Assembly: GCA_021773295.1 (NCBI GenBank)
Contig: JAJFKI010000066.1
Span: 1 to 44,607 of the forward strand
Length of the DNA stretch: 44,607 nucleotides
Source of the DNA: Gammaproteobacteria bacterium
Lineage (GTDB): Bacteria; Pseudomonadota; Gammaproteobacteria; UBA1113
Direction of reading: 5' to 3'
A program made the position numbers and the translations under genes. Numbering within the stretch: position 1 is the first letter of the stretch; each line of letters begins with the position of its first letter. The notes beneath the pieces were generated by a model that saw nothing but the letters and a program-made list of their open reading frames with translations, made no database searches and was not told the DNA's origin. Positions 19,297-28,173 of the stretch are shown here, piece by piece.

Positions 19297-19854
19297 ATGT
19301 CTAACCAGATTTTTAATGATGCTGAGTCAAAGATGAATAAATCTATTGAGTCCTTGCATACTGAACTCGCCAAAATTCGCACCGGTCGTGCAAATCCTAG
19401 TTTGTTAGAGAGTGTAATGGTTCCTTATTACGGTAACCCAACGCCGCTTAACCAAGTGGCTAATGTCACTGTGGGAGATGCAAGAACGTTAGTGATAACG
19501 CCATGGGAAAAATCATTAGTCGCAGCCATTGAAAAAGCGATCATGCAAGCAGATTTAGGCTTAAACCCAGCGAGTATGGGTGAAACTATTCGCGTGCCAT
19601 TGCCAGCCTTAACCGAAGAGCGACGTAAAGATTTAATCAAACTCGTGAGAGCCGCTAGTGAAAACGCTAAAATTGCAATTCGTAATTTACGACGTGACGC
19701 GAATACTCAATTAAAAGACTTATTGAAGGCCAAAGAATTAAGCGAAGACGAAGAGCGACGTTCGCAAGATAAAGTGCAGCAAATAACAGATAAATTCATC
19801 AAAGAAGTGGATACGATTTTAGAGAAAAAAGAAGCTGACTTGATGGAAGTATAG
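19297..19854 (+). CDS. frr: Ribosome recycling factor
   Basis: Splits post-termination ribosomes with EF-G. The 185 aa are the exact family size. The long three-helix domain I contains [16 protein letters not shown] and the C-terminal [24 protein letters not shown], and domain II lies between them ([18 protein letters not shown]). AGGGAG precedes the ATG. In E. coli dxr follows frr. Here uppS overlaps the stop by one base instead. Confidence 0.98.
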   Translation: MSNQIFNDAESKMNKSIESLHTELAKIRTGRANPSLLESVMVPYYGNPTPLNQVANVTVGDARTLVITPWEKSLVAAIEKAIMQADLGLNPASMGETIRVPLPALTEERRKDLIKLVRAASENAKIAIRNLRRDANTQLKDLLKAKELSEDEERRSQDKVQQITDKFIKEVDTILEKKEADLMEV

Positions 19855-20591
19855 TGAATTCCACTGACAACATGCCACAACATGTTGCCATCGTTATGGA
19901 TGGCAATGGTCGCTGGGCTAAGGAGCGGGGCTTAGAGCGAGCGGCTGGGCACAAGGCAGGTGTGGAAAGTTGTCGTCGGATAGTGAAAGCTTGCGCCAAG
20001 CGGAAAATAAATGTCTTATCCGTTTTTGCCTTCAGCAGTGAAAATTGGCGTCGGCCCATTGAGGAAGTTAATTATCTCATGAGTCTTTTTTTGTTGGCAT
20101 TAAGTCAAGACATTGAAAGCTTGCATGAGAATAACATCAAATTGCGTTTTATTGGTGACTTATCTCAACTGGACCAACAGTTACAGCAAGAAATAAAAAA
20201 AGCAGAAAAATTGACGCAGAATAACACAGGCTTGATCTTTGTCATCGCAACTAATTATGGCGGTCAATGGGATATCTTACAGGCTAGCCAAAAGATTGCA
20301 GTAAAAGTTGCTGCAAAAGACTTGCAGTCACAAGACATTACGGTCGACTGTTTCAAACAACACTTAGTCACACATGATTTACCCGATCCTGATTTATTGA
20401 TTAGGACGAGTGGCTGTAGCCGTATCAGTAATTTTTATCTTTGGCAACTATCTTATACAGAATTATTTTTTACCGATGTTTATTGGCCAGACTTTAATGA
20501 AATCATTTTGGATGAAGCGATAGCCAATTTCCAGAAGCGAGAGCGGCGTTTTGGTTTTACTTCAGAACAAATAGGAGAATACGATGATTAA
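19854..20591 (+). CDS. uppS: Undecaprenyl diphosphate synthase
   Basis: Condenses eight isopentenyl diphosphates onto farnesyl diphosphate (cis-prenyltransferase) to make the lipid carrier for cell wall and O-antigen. The GTG start overlaps the frr stop and gives 245 aa, the normal size. The catalytic Asp is D16 in IVMDGNGRWAKERG, the FSSENWRRP motif is present, and E203 is in YTELFFTD. Oddity: the signature (S/G)GE.R box reads RTSGCSRISNF, so the Glu equivalent to E. coli E198 is Cys188. All nearby Arg and Ser ligands remain. It overlaps cdsA by 8 bp. Confidence 0.95.
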   Translation: MNSTDNMPQHVAIVMDGNGRWAKERGLERAAGHKAGVESCRRIVKACAKRKINVLSVFAFSSENWRRPIEEVNYLMSLFLLALSQDIESLHENNIKLRFIGDLSQLDQQLQQEIKKAEKLTQNNTGLIFVIATNYGGQWDILQASQKIAVKVAAKDLQSQDITVDCFKQHLVTHDLPDPDLLIRTSGCSRISNFYLWQLSYTELFFTDVYWPDFNEIILDEAIANFQKRERRFGFTSEQIGEYDD

Positions 20592-21402
20592 ACGGATTAT
20601 AACTGCTTTAGTATTAATTCCATTGGTACTATTAGCCATCTTTTTTCTGCCGCGGGCTTGGTTTGGACTTGCCAGTGCAGCTGTTATTTTACTTGCAGCT
20701 TGGGAATGGGGTAACTTAATCGGTATCAAAAGCAATAAAGCCAATGCTCTTCATCTATTCGTCTTAGCGATTCTGATGGTCATCATTTACCAGTTACCAC
20801 TTGTTTGGGTATTAATCGCCGGTTGTATTTGGTGGATTGTAGCGAGTTTATGGTTACTCATTTATCCTCGTGGTAATGAAATGTGGCAAAAAACTTGGGT
20901 GAAATATCTCATTGGTGGCTTAGTTTTAATCCCGACCTGGGTTGCACTCTTTAGTTTGCAAGCTGAGTTTGGTCACATGGGGCCTTGGTATATTTTATTT
21001 ATGTTATTAGTCATTTGGGCCATGGACACAGGTGCTTATTTTGTGGGGAAAAAATGGGGGCGAACACCTTGTGCGCCCAATATCAGCCCTAAAAAAACAG
21101 TACAAGGTTTGTATGGTGGCTTTGCCATCGTGGCTGTAGTGGATATTTTCATCATATTTGGTTTTCAATTATCATGGCGTCGCATTGGACTCGTACTATT
21201 GATTAGTTTGATTACGGCGATTGTGGCGGTGATTGGTGATTTAGTCGAAAGCATGTTCAAACGTTATCAAGGCGTCAAAGACAGTGGTAACATCTTGCCA
21301 GGCCATGGCGGCATTTTAGATAGAATCGATAGTCTAACGGCTGCAGCGCCTATATTTGCATTAATTATTACAATAATAGAATTAAAAGGAATGCCCTATT
21401 AA
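20584..21402 (+). CDS. cdsA: Phosphatidate cytidylyltransferase
   Basis: Makes CDP-diacylglycerol from phosphatidic acid and CTP in the inner membrane, the branch point of phospholipid synthesis. The 272 aa form about eight transmembrane helices. The C-terminal family signature is intact: SPKKTVQG, then GDLVESMFKRYQGVKDSG and LPGHGGILDRIDS. The ribosome-binding site GGAG lies inside the end of uppS. It is followed 2 bp later by rseP, as in E. coli. Confidence 0.97.
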   Translation: MIKRIITALVLIPLVLLAIFFLPRAWFGLASAAVILLAAWEWGNLIGIKSNKANALHLFVLAILMVIIYQLPLVWVLIAGCIWWIVASLWLLIYPRGNEMWQKTWVKYLIGGLVLIPTWVALFSLQAEFGHMGPWYILFMLLVIWAMDTGAYFVGKKWGRTPCAPNISPKKTVQGLYGGFAIVAVVDIFIIFGFQLSWRRIGLVLLISLITAIVAVIGDLVESMFKRYQGVKDSGNILPGHGGILDRIDSLTAAAPIFALIITIIELKGMPY

Positions 21403-21404
21403 TT

Positions 21405-22760
21405 ATGCTAATACTATGGTCTCTACTTGGATTTTTAGTGGCGATTACAATTCTGGTGGCTATCCATGAGTTTGGTCATTTTTGGGTTGCTCGTTTAGCA
21501 GGAGTAAAAGTTCTGCGTTTTTCCATCGGCTTTGGTAAGCCAATTTTCACCTTGCGCGATAAGAAAGGCACTGAGTTTGTGGTGGCGTTGATTCCTTTTG
21601 GTGGTTATGTGCGCATGCTAGATGAAAGAGAAGCGCACGTAGCACCCGAAGAACAGCATTTAGCCTTTAATCGTCAATCAGTGTGGCGTCGCATGGCGGT
21701 GATTGTTGCTGGTCCGTTATTTAATATTTTATTTGCGATTTTTGCTTATTGGCTGATGTTTGTGATTGGTATTAAAACCGTAGCGCCGATCATTGGATCG
21801 GTAGAACCACAATCAATTGCTGCAAAAGCCAACTTAAAACCTTTGCAAGAAATTGTGATGATAGATGATACCGCGGTTATTTCATGGCCTGCTGTGCAAA
21901 TGGCCTTGCTACCCCATATTGGGGAGCAGGTTAAGGTTAAGCTAAAGACGAAACATATTAATACTCAACATATGGCGCAGCATCGTTTGGATTTAAAGCA
22001 TTGGCGCTACCAGGGCAGTGAACCTGATTTGATTGCATCCTTGGGCATTTTGCCCTACTCACCGGCGATTCCTGCGGTGATTGGTAGAGTGAATCCTGAT
22101 AGCCCTGCGGCAAACGCGGGTTTACGAGCAGGTGATAAAATGATTGGGGTTAATGGCAAAGCAGTTACCAACTGGGCTCAAGTGGTTGCTATCATTTTAC
22201 ACAAGCCTCATCAAACAGTGACTATTACAGTGCAACGCAAACAACAGCAGTTAACACTTGCTGTTAAAGTTGGCGCAAAAAAAAGGGCAGAAGGTAAACG
22301 CTACGGTTATTTGGGGGTTAGCTCAAGTGCTGTGCAGTGGCCAAAAGCATTATTGCGCGTACAGCGCTTTGGTTTTATCGCAGCTTTACCGATTGCGATG
22401 AAAAAAACTTGGCAAATGACTAGTTTGACGTGTAAGATGTTGGCCAAAATGGTTATCGGTGAGATTTCCACAAAAGGTTTAAGTGGTCCCATAGGCATTG
22501 CACAAGGAGCTGGCGTGTCGGCGCGGATGGGAATGAGTTATTACTTAAATTTCTTAGCATTGGTGAGTATAGGATTAGCCATCATTAATATCTTACCCAT
22601 ACCGATTTTGGATGGGGGGCAGTTCGTCTATTGTGTAGTGGAATTGTTTTCGAAAAAGCCTGTATCTGAGAGGGTGCAAGAAATTGGAATGAGAGTTGGC
22701 ATTATTATTTTGTTATCAGTAATGTTGCTCGCTATCTACAATGATGTGTCGCGATTATAA
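21405..22760 (+). CDS. rseP: Site-2 intramembrane protease RseP
   Basis: Zinc metalloprotease that cuts membrane-bound anti-sigma factors such as RseA and clears signal-peptide remnants. The 451 aa match E. coli (450). The HEFGH zinc motif (H21, E22, H25) lies in the first transmembrane helix. Two periplasmic PDZ domains follow (about 115-195 and 205-290). The distal metal ligand is in NILPIPILDGG. It is followed 6 bp later by bamA, consistent with an outer-membrane stress circuit. rseA/rpoE are outside the window. Confidence 0.97.
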   Translation: MLILWSLLGFLVAITILVAIHEFGHFWVARLAGVKVLRFSIGFGKPIFTLRDKKGTEFVVALIPFGGYVRMLDEREAHVAPEEQHLAFNRQSVWRRMAVIVAGPLFNILFAIFAYWLMFVIGIKTVAPIIGSVEPQSIAAKANLKPLQEIVMIDDTAVISWPAVQMALLPHIGEQVKVKLKTKHINTQHMAQHRLDLKHWRYQGSEPDLIASLGILPYSPAIPAVIGRVNPDSPAANAGLRAGDKMIGVNGKAVTNWAQVVAIILHKPHQTVTITVQRKQQQLTLAVKVGAKKRAEGKRYGYLGVSSSAVQWPKALLRVQRFGFIAALPIAMKKTWQMTSLTCKMLAKMVIGEISTKGLSGPIGIAQGAGVSARMGMSYYLNFLALVSIGLAIINILPIPILDGGQFVYCVVELFSKKPVSERVQEIGMRVGIIILLSVMLLAIYNDVSRL

Positions 22761-22766
22761 GAAATA

Positions 22767-25181
22767 ATGAACATTAAAAAAATTATTACAACAAGTTGCC
22801 TGGCTGCCTTTGCCTTAATCTTTTCTTTGCAAGTGATTGCAGGTTCCTTTGTGGTACGTAAAATTCAAATCATTGGCTTGCAACGAATTTCCCGTGGTAC
22901 GGTGCTTAATTACTTACCGGTGCGAGTGGGGCAAACATTAAGAACGAAACAATCCGCAAATATTTTAACAGCGCTTTATGATACGGGTTTTTTTAGTGAC
23001 ATCGAAGTTGATAGGCGTGGTCATACATTAATTATCAAAGTATCCGAGCGTCCCACCATTGGCAATATCAGTATCAAAGGCAATAAAAGCATTCCTAAAA
23101 AGCAATTAACGAAAGTCATGAAAGGCATCGGTATTGCTCAAGGCCTCGTGTTTAACCAGTCCACCTTAGATGACGTTAAGCGTTCTTTGGTTAGACAGTA
23201 TTATGATCATGGTAATTATAATGCGACAGTTGATACAACCGTTATCCCCCAGCCAGAAAATCGCGTCAATATTAAAATTAATATCTCAGAAGGTCCGACC
23301 GCAAAGATTAAAGAAATCCGCATTATTGGTAACCAATCCTTTAAAACCCGTGAATTGCTAAAACAATTTAAACTATCAAAAACGAATTTATTATCAGTGT
23401 TTTATAAAGACGATCAATATTCACGTGAAAAGCTCAATGGTGATTTGGAATCCTTAAAATCTTTTTATCAAAACCATGGCTATATTAAATTCAGAATCAA
23501 TTCTAGCCATGTGACTTTAACGCCTGATAAGCGTAAAGTGTATATCGTCATTGATATCACCGAAGGCGCGCAGTATAAAATCAGTGGTTATAAAATTGCA
23601 GGGACTTTAATTCGCCCACGACAAGCGTTAGATAAATTAATTTTTATTAAGCAGGGTGAAGTATTTGATCGCGCACGTATTACAGCATCGACGATGGCTA
23701 TTGGTAATGACTTAGGGAATTATGGTTATATTTATGCAAAAGTTGAGCCGATCCCTGATGTGAATGATCACACAAAAACAGTTTTTGTCACATTCCTGAT
23801 TACGCCTAATAATCGTTACTATGTGCGCCATGTTACTTTTACCGGAAATACTAAAACCTTAGATCATGTGTTGCGTAATGCTGTGCGGCAACAAGAAGCC
23901 GCCTTAGCGTCTTTAAAAGATATTCAAAATTCAGAACACAATTTAAATTTATTTGGTTTTGTTAAAGGCGTTACCGTTAATAATGAAAAAGTAGCGGGTA
24001 AAGATGATTTAGTCGACGTTAACTTTAAAGTGACTGAAAAACCAACGGCCACATTGACAGCGGGTGCTGGGTGGTCAGATTCAGAAGGCTTCTTGGTTAA
24101 CCTTGGTTATACCCAGCCTAATTTCATGGGGACAGGGCGTTCAGTGAGTGCCAGCGCAGGGCGCACCAAATATCAAACAAGTTTTTCATTTGGCTATTTT
24201 AATCCTTACTATACTGAAAGTGGTATTGGGCGTGGGTTTAGTATTTATGCTAACTCTGTCAATGCGGCAAAGATGGATAATTCAAAATATATAACTGAAG
24301 ACTATGGCGTTAATATGAATTTCTCAATACCCATTGCCGAGTATCGTTCATTTAATACGGGTGTTGGTTATCAAATGACGTATGTGACCTTGGGCGGTGG
24401 AGCTGCAGATGAGTTATTGAATTTTTATAATGGCAGTAATTTTAATGTGCCCTTTGCTGAATCTTTACGTAACCAGTTATTAGCACGTTATGAGAAAAAG
24501 ACACGTAAATATCGCAATGTTGTGTTTAATGCGGGTATTTCTATGGGAAGCTTTGATAGAGCCATGTTTCCAACGCGAGGCTTTAGGCATTCTATCGATG
24601 CAAATGTCGCAGTGCCCGGCGGTGGTCGGCGATTAGAATATTACACGACTGACTATATGGCTCATTGGTATCATCCGTTATTCAAGGGCTTTATTTTATC
24701 GTTTAAAGCTGATCTGGGTTATGGCGCTTCCTTTGGTGACTCAAAAGAATTCCCATTCTTTAGAAATTATAATGCGGGTGGTATCGGGGTGCAGGGCGCA
24801 GTGCGTGGTTATGAATCCTTTACCCTTGGGCCTAAAGATTCTAACGATGATTCTTTGGGCGGCAATTTCTTAGCCGCAGGTTCACTCGGTATTATTTTAC
24901 CACAACCCATTAGTGGTAATAGTTTTAGGACTTCTGCATTTTTTGATTTTGGTAATGTTTATAATACTACCGGTGTTAATGTGACGACGGGTGCCGGTTA
25001 TATGCGCTTTTCTTACGGTGTTGCTGTGGATTGGCAGTCACCCATGGGGCCATTAGAGTTCAGCCTTGCCAAAGCGATTAATCCTCGTAAGTCTAGTACC
25101 TTGCTCCGCAATGGTACACCTGTCATGCGTGATGGTGATAACACACAAGCCTTCCAGTTCACGGTCGCGACCGCATTTTAG
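22767..25181 (+). CDS. bamA: Outer-membrane protein assembly factor BamA
   Basis: Central subunit of the BAM complex that folds beta-barrel proteins into the outer membrane. The 804 aa start with a signal peptide (KKIITTSCLAAFALIFSLQV, cleavage near residue 25), followed by five POTRA domains (about 27-425) and a 16-strand barrel. The lid-loop VRGYESF motif replaces the usual VRGF with a conservative Tyr. The chain ends with the outer-membrane signature Phe (VATAF). Confidence 0.97.
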   Translation: MNIKKIITTSCLAAFALIFSLQVIAGSFVVRKIQIIGLQRISRGTVLNYLPVRVGQTLRTKQSANILTALYDTGFFSDIEVDRRGHTLIIKVSERPTIGNISIKGNKSIPKKQLTKVMKGIGIAQGLVFNQSTLDDVKRSLVRQYYDHGNYNATVDTTVIPQPENRVNIKINISEGPTAKIKEIRIIGNQSFKTRELLKQFKLSKTNLLSVFYKDDQYSREKLNGDLESLKSFYQNHGYIKFRINSSHVTLTPDKRKVYIVIDITEGAQYKISGYKIAGTLIRPRQALDKLIFIKQGEVFDRARITASTMAIGNDLGNYGYIYAKVEPIPDVNDHTKTVFVTFLITPNNRYYVRHVTFTGNTKTLDHVLRNAVRQQEAALASLKDIQNSEHNLNLFGFVKGVTVNNEKVAGKDDLVDVNFKVTEKPTATLTAGAGWSDSEGFLVNLGYTQPNFMGTGRSVSASAGRTKYQTSFSFGYFNPYYTESGIGRGFSIYANSVNAAKMDNSKYITEDYGVNMNFSIPIAEYRSFNTGVGYQMTYVTLGGGAADELLNFYNGSNFNVPFAESLRNQLLARYEKKTRKYRNVVFNAGISMGSFDRAMFPTRGFRHSIDANVAVPGGGRRLEYYTTDYMAHWYHPLFKGFILSFKADLGYGASFGDSKEFPFFRNYNAGGIGVQGAVRGYESFTLGPKDSNDDSLGGNFLAAGSLGIILPQPISGNSFRTSAFFDFGNVYNTTGVNVTTGAGYMRFSYGVAVDWQSPMGPLEFSLAKAINPRKSSTLLRNGTPVMRDGDNTQAFQFTVATAF

Positions 25182-25263
25182 TGAACTACTTAAGATATTT
25201 ATTGTTATAATTCAATTGGTTGGAGCGATGTGGTGTGCCTGTGATGCATGATCCGTTTAAACC

Positions 25264-25310
25264 TTTTCACGCATGTTATTTTGATATACAATAGCCGGTC
25301 AAATTGGAGG
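25264..25310 (+). promoter_or_regulatory. Candidate promoter and ribosome-binding site for skp
   Basis: TTTTCA (25264-25269) and TACAAT (25287-25292) are 17 bp apart in the 137-bp gap after bamA. GGAGG at 25306-25310 gives an 8-nt spacing to ATG 25319. An internal promoter here would allow skp-lpxD-fabZ-lpxA-lpxB expression apart from bamA. Confidence 0.45.
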
Positions 25311-25318
25311 AAACATAA

Positions 25319-25840
25319 ATGAGAAAAGTTATCGTTCTATTGGCTTCGCTATTATTCATTACGGTGAGTGTCGCGTCTGTTGCTGCACCTGCCAAAAATG
25401 GTGGAGTTAAAGTTGGGGTTTTAGATGTGGGTAAGGTTTTGCAAGAATCTCCTCAAGTTAAAGCGGCGGTTGATAAGCTAAAAGCTAAATTCAAAGCACG
25501 CCAGGATAAGATCGCAGCGTCACAAAAGACCTTAGCGGATAATGAAGCTAAATTAAAAAGAGACCGTGCTGTTTTGAAGCAGTCTGAACTAGATGATTTG
25601 CAAATGAAAATTATGGATGGCAGACGTCAATTGAAAAATATGCAGGAAGAGTATATGCAAGCGGCACGATTAGCGCAGAATCAAGTCATGCGCGCTACTC
25701 TGAAAAAAGTCGATAGCATTGTCAAAAGCATTGCAGCAAAAGAGCATTATGATCTTATTTTGCAACGCGATAATGTGGCTTATGCCAGTTCAAAAATTAA
25801 TATTACGCCTGAAGTGATTAAACGGTTAAAAAATAAATAA
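25319..25840 (+). CDS. skp: Periplasmic chaperone Skp (OmpH family)
   Basis: Trimeric jellyfish-like holdase that carries unfolded outer-membrane proteins to BAM. The 173 aa have a signal peptide (residues 1-23, VIVLLASLLFITVSVASVAA), a short beta-rich body (VGVLDVGKVLQESPQVKAA), long Lys/Gln-rich coiled-coil arms (about 50-130), and the returning strand DLILQRDNVAYAS. Placement between bamA and lpxD is conserved. Confidence 0.95.
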   Translation: MRKVIVLLASLLFITVSVASVAAPAKNGGVKVGVLDVGKVLQESPQVKAAVDKLKAKFKARQDKIAASQKTLADNEAKLKRDRAVLKQSELDDLQMKIMDGRRQLKNMQEEYMQAARLAQNQVMRATLKKVDSIVKSIAAKEHYDLILQRDNVAYASSKINITPEVIKRLKNK

Positions 25841-25861
25841 TCTTCATAAGGTTTTCATCTA

Positions 25862-26914
25862 ATGGGTGAAACGCATTATACATTAGCTGACATTGCAGAA
25901 CACATTGGCGCTACACTAAAAGGTGATGGCGCCAAGGTGATCTGTGGCATTGCAAGCTTAAGTGCTGCAACGGGCCAACATGTCAGTTTTCTTAATAACA
26001 CAAAATATGTAAAGTATTTGTCTGCGACCCATGCTGCTGCGGTTATTTTAGCGCCTTCGTATGTAGAAAAATGTTCGATTGCGATGTTAGTGATGGACGA
26101 TCCTTATGTGGGCTATGCCAAGGTGGCACAACTGTTTGATCGGGCGCCGGCAGTGATTGCGGGGATACATCCTAGCGCAATGATTGGTGAGGCTAGTCAA
26201 ATTGCGGCATCGGCTACAGTTGCTGCGAATGTCGTGATTGGCGAGGGTGTTCGCATTGGCGAACAAACGCAGATTCATCCTGGTGTTGTGATCGCCGATA
26301 ATGTCACAATTGGTAATCACTGCATTATCTTTCCAAACGTTACGCTTTATCATGATGTCAACATTGCAAATCGTGTACATATCCACGCGAATACGGTCAT
26401 AGGTTCAGATGGTTTTGGTAATGCGCGTGATAAGCAAGGTGTATGGCTGAAGATCCCACAGCTTGGCGCGGTGGATATTCATGACGATGTTGAAATTGGC
26501 GCGAGTGTGACGATTGACAGGGGTGCGTTGGACGACACGGTCATTGCAAGAGGAGTTAAGCTCGATAATCAAATCCAAGTAGGGCACAATGTGCACATTG
26601 GTGAAAATACAGCAATAGCTGCAGGCACAGGCATTGCGGGTAGTACGAGGATTGGTAAGAATTGCATGATTTCAGGGCTGGTTGGTTTTGCTGGCCATTT
26701 TGATGTGGCTGATGGTGCCGTTATTACAGGTATGACTAAAGTGACGAAGGCTATTACAAAACCTGGGATTTATAGTTCTGGTACGGTGATTGAGCCACAC
26801 AGAGATTGGCTTAAACATGCCGTCCATTTCCGTCAGCTCGGTGATATTGTGACGCGGATAAAAAAACTAGAACTATCTATTAAGGATGGCTTTAAAACAG
26901 AAGGTGTTGACTGA
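25862..26914 (+). CDS. lpxD: UDP-3-O-(3-hydroxyacyl)glucosamine N-acyltransferase
   Basis: Third step of lipid A synthesis: adds an N-linked hydroxyacyl chain from ACP. The 350 aa (E. coli 341) have a uridine-binding N-terminal domain (about 1-100), a left-handed beta-helix of hexapeptide repeats, and a C-terminal helix. The catalytic His lies in QVGHNVHIGENTA, and the acyl-channel motif ISGLVGFAGH follows. It overlaps fabZ by one base. Confidence 0.97.
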   Translation: MGETHYTLADIAEHIGATLKGDGAKVICGIASLSAATGQHVSFLNNTKYVKYLSATHAAAVILAPSYVEKCSIAMLVMDDPYVGYAKVAQLFDRAPAVIAGIHPSAMIGEASQIAASATVAANVVIGEGVRIGEQTQIHPGVVIADNVTIGNHCIIFPNVTLYHDVNIANRVHIHANTVIGSDGFGNARDKQGVWLKIPQLGAVDIHDDVEIGASVTIDRGALDDTVIARGVKLDNQIQVGHNVHIGENTAIAAGTGIAGSTRIGKNCMISGLVGFAGHFDVADGAVITGMTKVTKAITKPGIYSSGTVIEPHRDWLKHAVHFRQLGDIVTRIKKLELSIKDGFKTEGVD

Positions 26915-27375
26915 TGAATGATAAGGTAATAGATATTCATAAATTACAACAATACTTACCCCATCGTTATCCATTTTTATTGGTGGATAGGGTGTTGGAT
27001 TACGAATTAGGAAAATGGATAAAAGCCGTGAAAAATGTCACGGTTAATGAGCCGTTTTTCACGGGGCATTTTCCACAAAGACCAGTGATGCCAGGCGTCT
27101 TATTGTTAGAAGCATTGGCGCAAGCCTCAGGTGTGTTAGCTTTTCTAACGACAGGTGATGATCCTACTTCACAAAGTATTTATTATTTCGCTGGTATCGA
27201 TAAAGCTCGTTTTAAACGAGTGGTTGAGCCGGGTGATCAAGTAATTCTAGAAGCAGAGATTGTTAGGACAAAACGAGAATTAGTTAAAATGGAAGGCAGA
27301 GCCTTAGTTGATGATGTCGTAGTATGTACAGCAGCATGGAGCTGCGTAAAAAAAGGTGATGACAGTGATTCATAA
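26914..27375 (+). CDS. fabZ: 3-hydroxyacyl-[ACP] dehydratase FabZ
   Basis: Dehydrates 3-hydroxyacyl-ACP in fatty-acid elongation and competes with LpxA and LpxD for the same hydroxyacyl-ACP pool. The 153 aa hotdog fold carries PHRYPFLLVDRV and the catalytic pair H52 (FFTGHFP) and E66 (GVLLLEALAQ). The C-terminus overlaps lpxA by 11 bp, a coupling that helps balance membrane fatty acids with lipid A. Confidence 0.98.
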   Translation: MNDKVIDIHKLQQYLPHRYPFLLVDRVLDYELGKWIKAVKNVTVNEPFFTGHFPQRPVMPGVLLLEALAQASGVLAFLTTGDDPTSQSIYYFAGIDKARFKRVVEPGDQVILEAEIVRTKRELVKMEGRALVDDVVVCTAAWSCVKKGDDSDS

Positions 27376-28168
27376 AACAGCAATGATAGATCCTTCAGCC
27401 ACGATTGGGGAAAATGTTTCTATTGGACCATTTACAATGATTGGCCCCGATGTGGAAATTGGTGATGGTACTCAAATTTCATCGCACGTTGTGATTAATG
27501 GCCCAACGAAAATTGGTCGTAATAATCAAATTTATCAATATAGTTCTGTGGGTGAAGTACCGCAAGATATGAAATACCATGGGGAAAAATCATTCCTCGA
27601 AATTGGTGATAATAATATTATTCGTGAGTTTTGTACCGTTCACCGTGGCACTAAGCTTGGTGGTGGTATGACACGCATTGGTAACAATAACTTATTCATG
27701 AATTATGTACACATTGCTCATGATTGTATTATTGGTGATAACAATACCTTTGCCAATAACTCTGCCTTATCTGGCCATGTGACCATTAAAAATTATGTGG
27801 GCTTGGCTGGTTTCGCTGCAGTGCATCAATTTGCGGTGGTGGGTGATCACTGTTACGTGGCTCATACAACTATGGTTGTGCAAGATGTATTACCTTATTT
27901 ATTGGTTTATGGTGATCCTGCTAAGCCTAAAGGCTTAAACTCCGTTGGTTTAAAACGTCGTGGTTTTACCACCGATCAAATCATGGCAATTAAGCGCGCA
28001 TACAAAGTGATTTTCCGTCAGGGTAATACCGTTGCTGATGCAATCACTAAACTTGAAGCGATGGTAGATGAGTATCCGGTGATTCAATTAATGGTGGAAG
28101 GTCTACGCAATTCTGAACGTGGTATTGCCAGAGAACGCCATGTTGATGAAGCGGCAGAAGTTGCTTAA
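27365..28168 (+). CDS. lpxA: UDP-N-acetylglucosamine acyltransferase
   Basis: First step of lipid A synthesis: moves a 3-hydroxyacyl chain from ACP to UDP-GlcNAc. I choose GTG 27365. The protein then starts (M)IHKTAMIDPSATIG in register with E. coli MIDKSAFVHP, and AAGGTG lies at proper spacing, whereas GTG 27356 and ATG 27359 overlap that site. The product is 267 aa of hexapeptide beta-helix plus a C-terminal helical domain. The catalytic base is H119 in VHIAHDCIIG. The position that acts as hydrocarbon ruler (G173 in E. coli) is His167, which may change acyl-chain length. Confidence 0.96.
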   Translation: MIHKTAMIDPSATIGENVSIGPFTMIGPDVEIGDGTQISSHVVINGPTKIGRNNQIYQYSSVGEVPQDMKYHGEKSFLEIGDNNIIREFCTVHRGTKLGGGMTRIGNNNLFMNYVHIAHDCIIGDNNTFANNSALSGHVTIKNYVGLAGFAAVHQFAVVGDHCYVAHTTMVVQDVLPYLLVYGDPAKPKGLNSVGLKRRGFTTDQIMAIKRAYKVIFRQGNTVADAITKLEAMVDEYPVIQLMVEGLRNSERGIARERHVDEAAEVA

Positions 28169-28173
28169 ATTCG

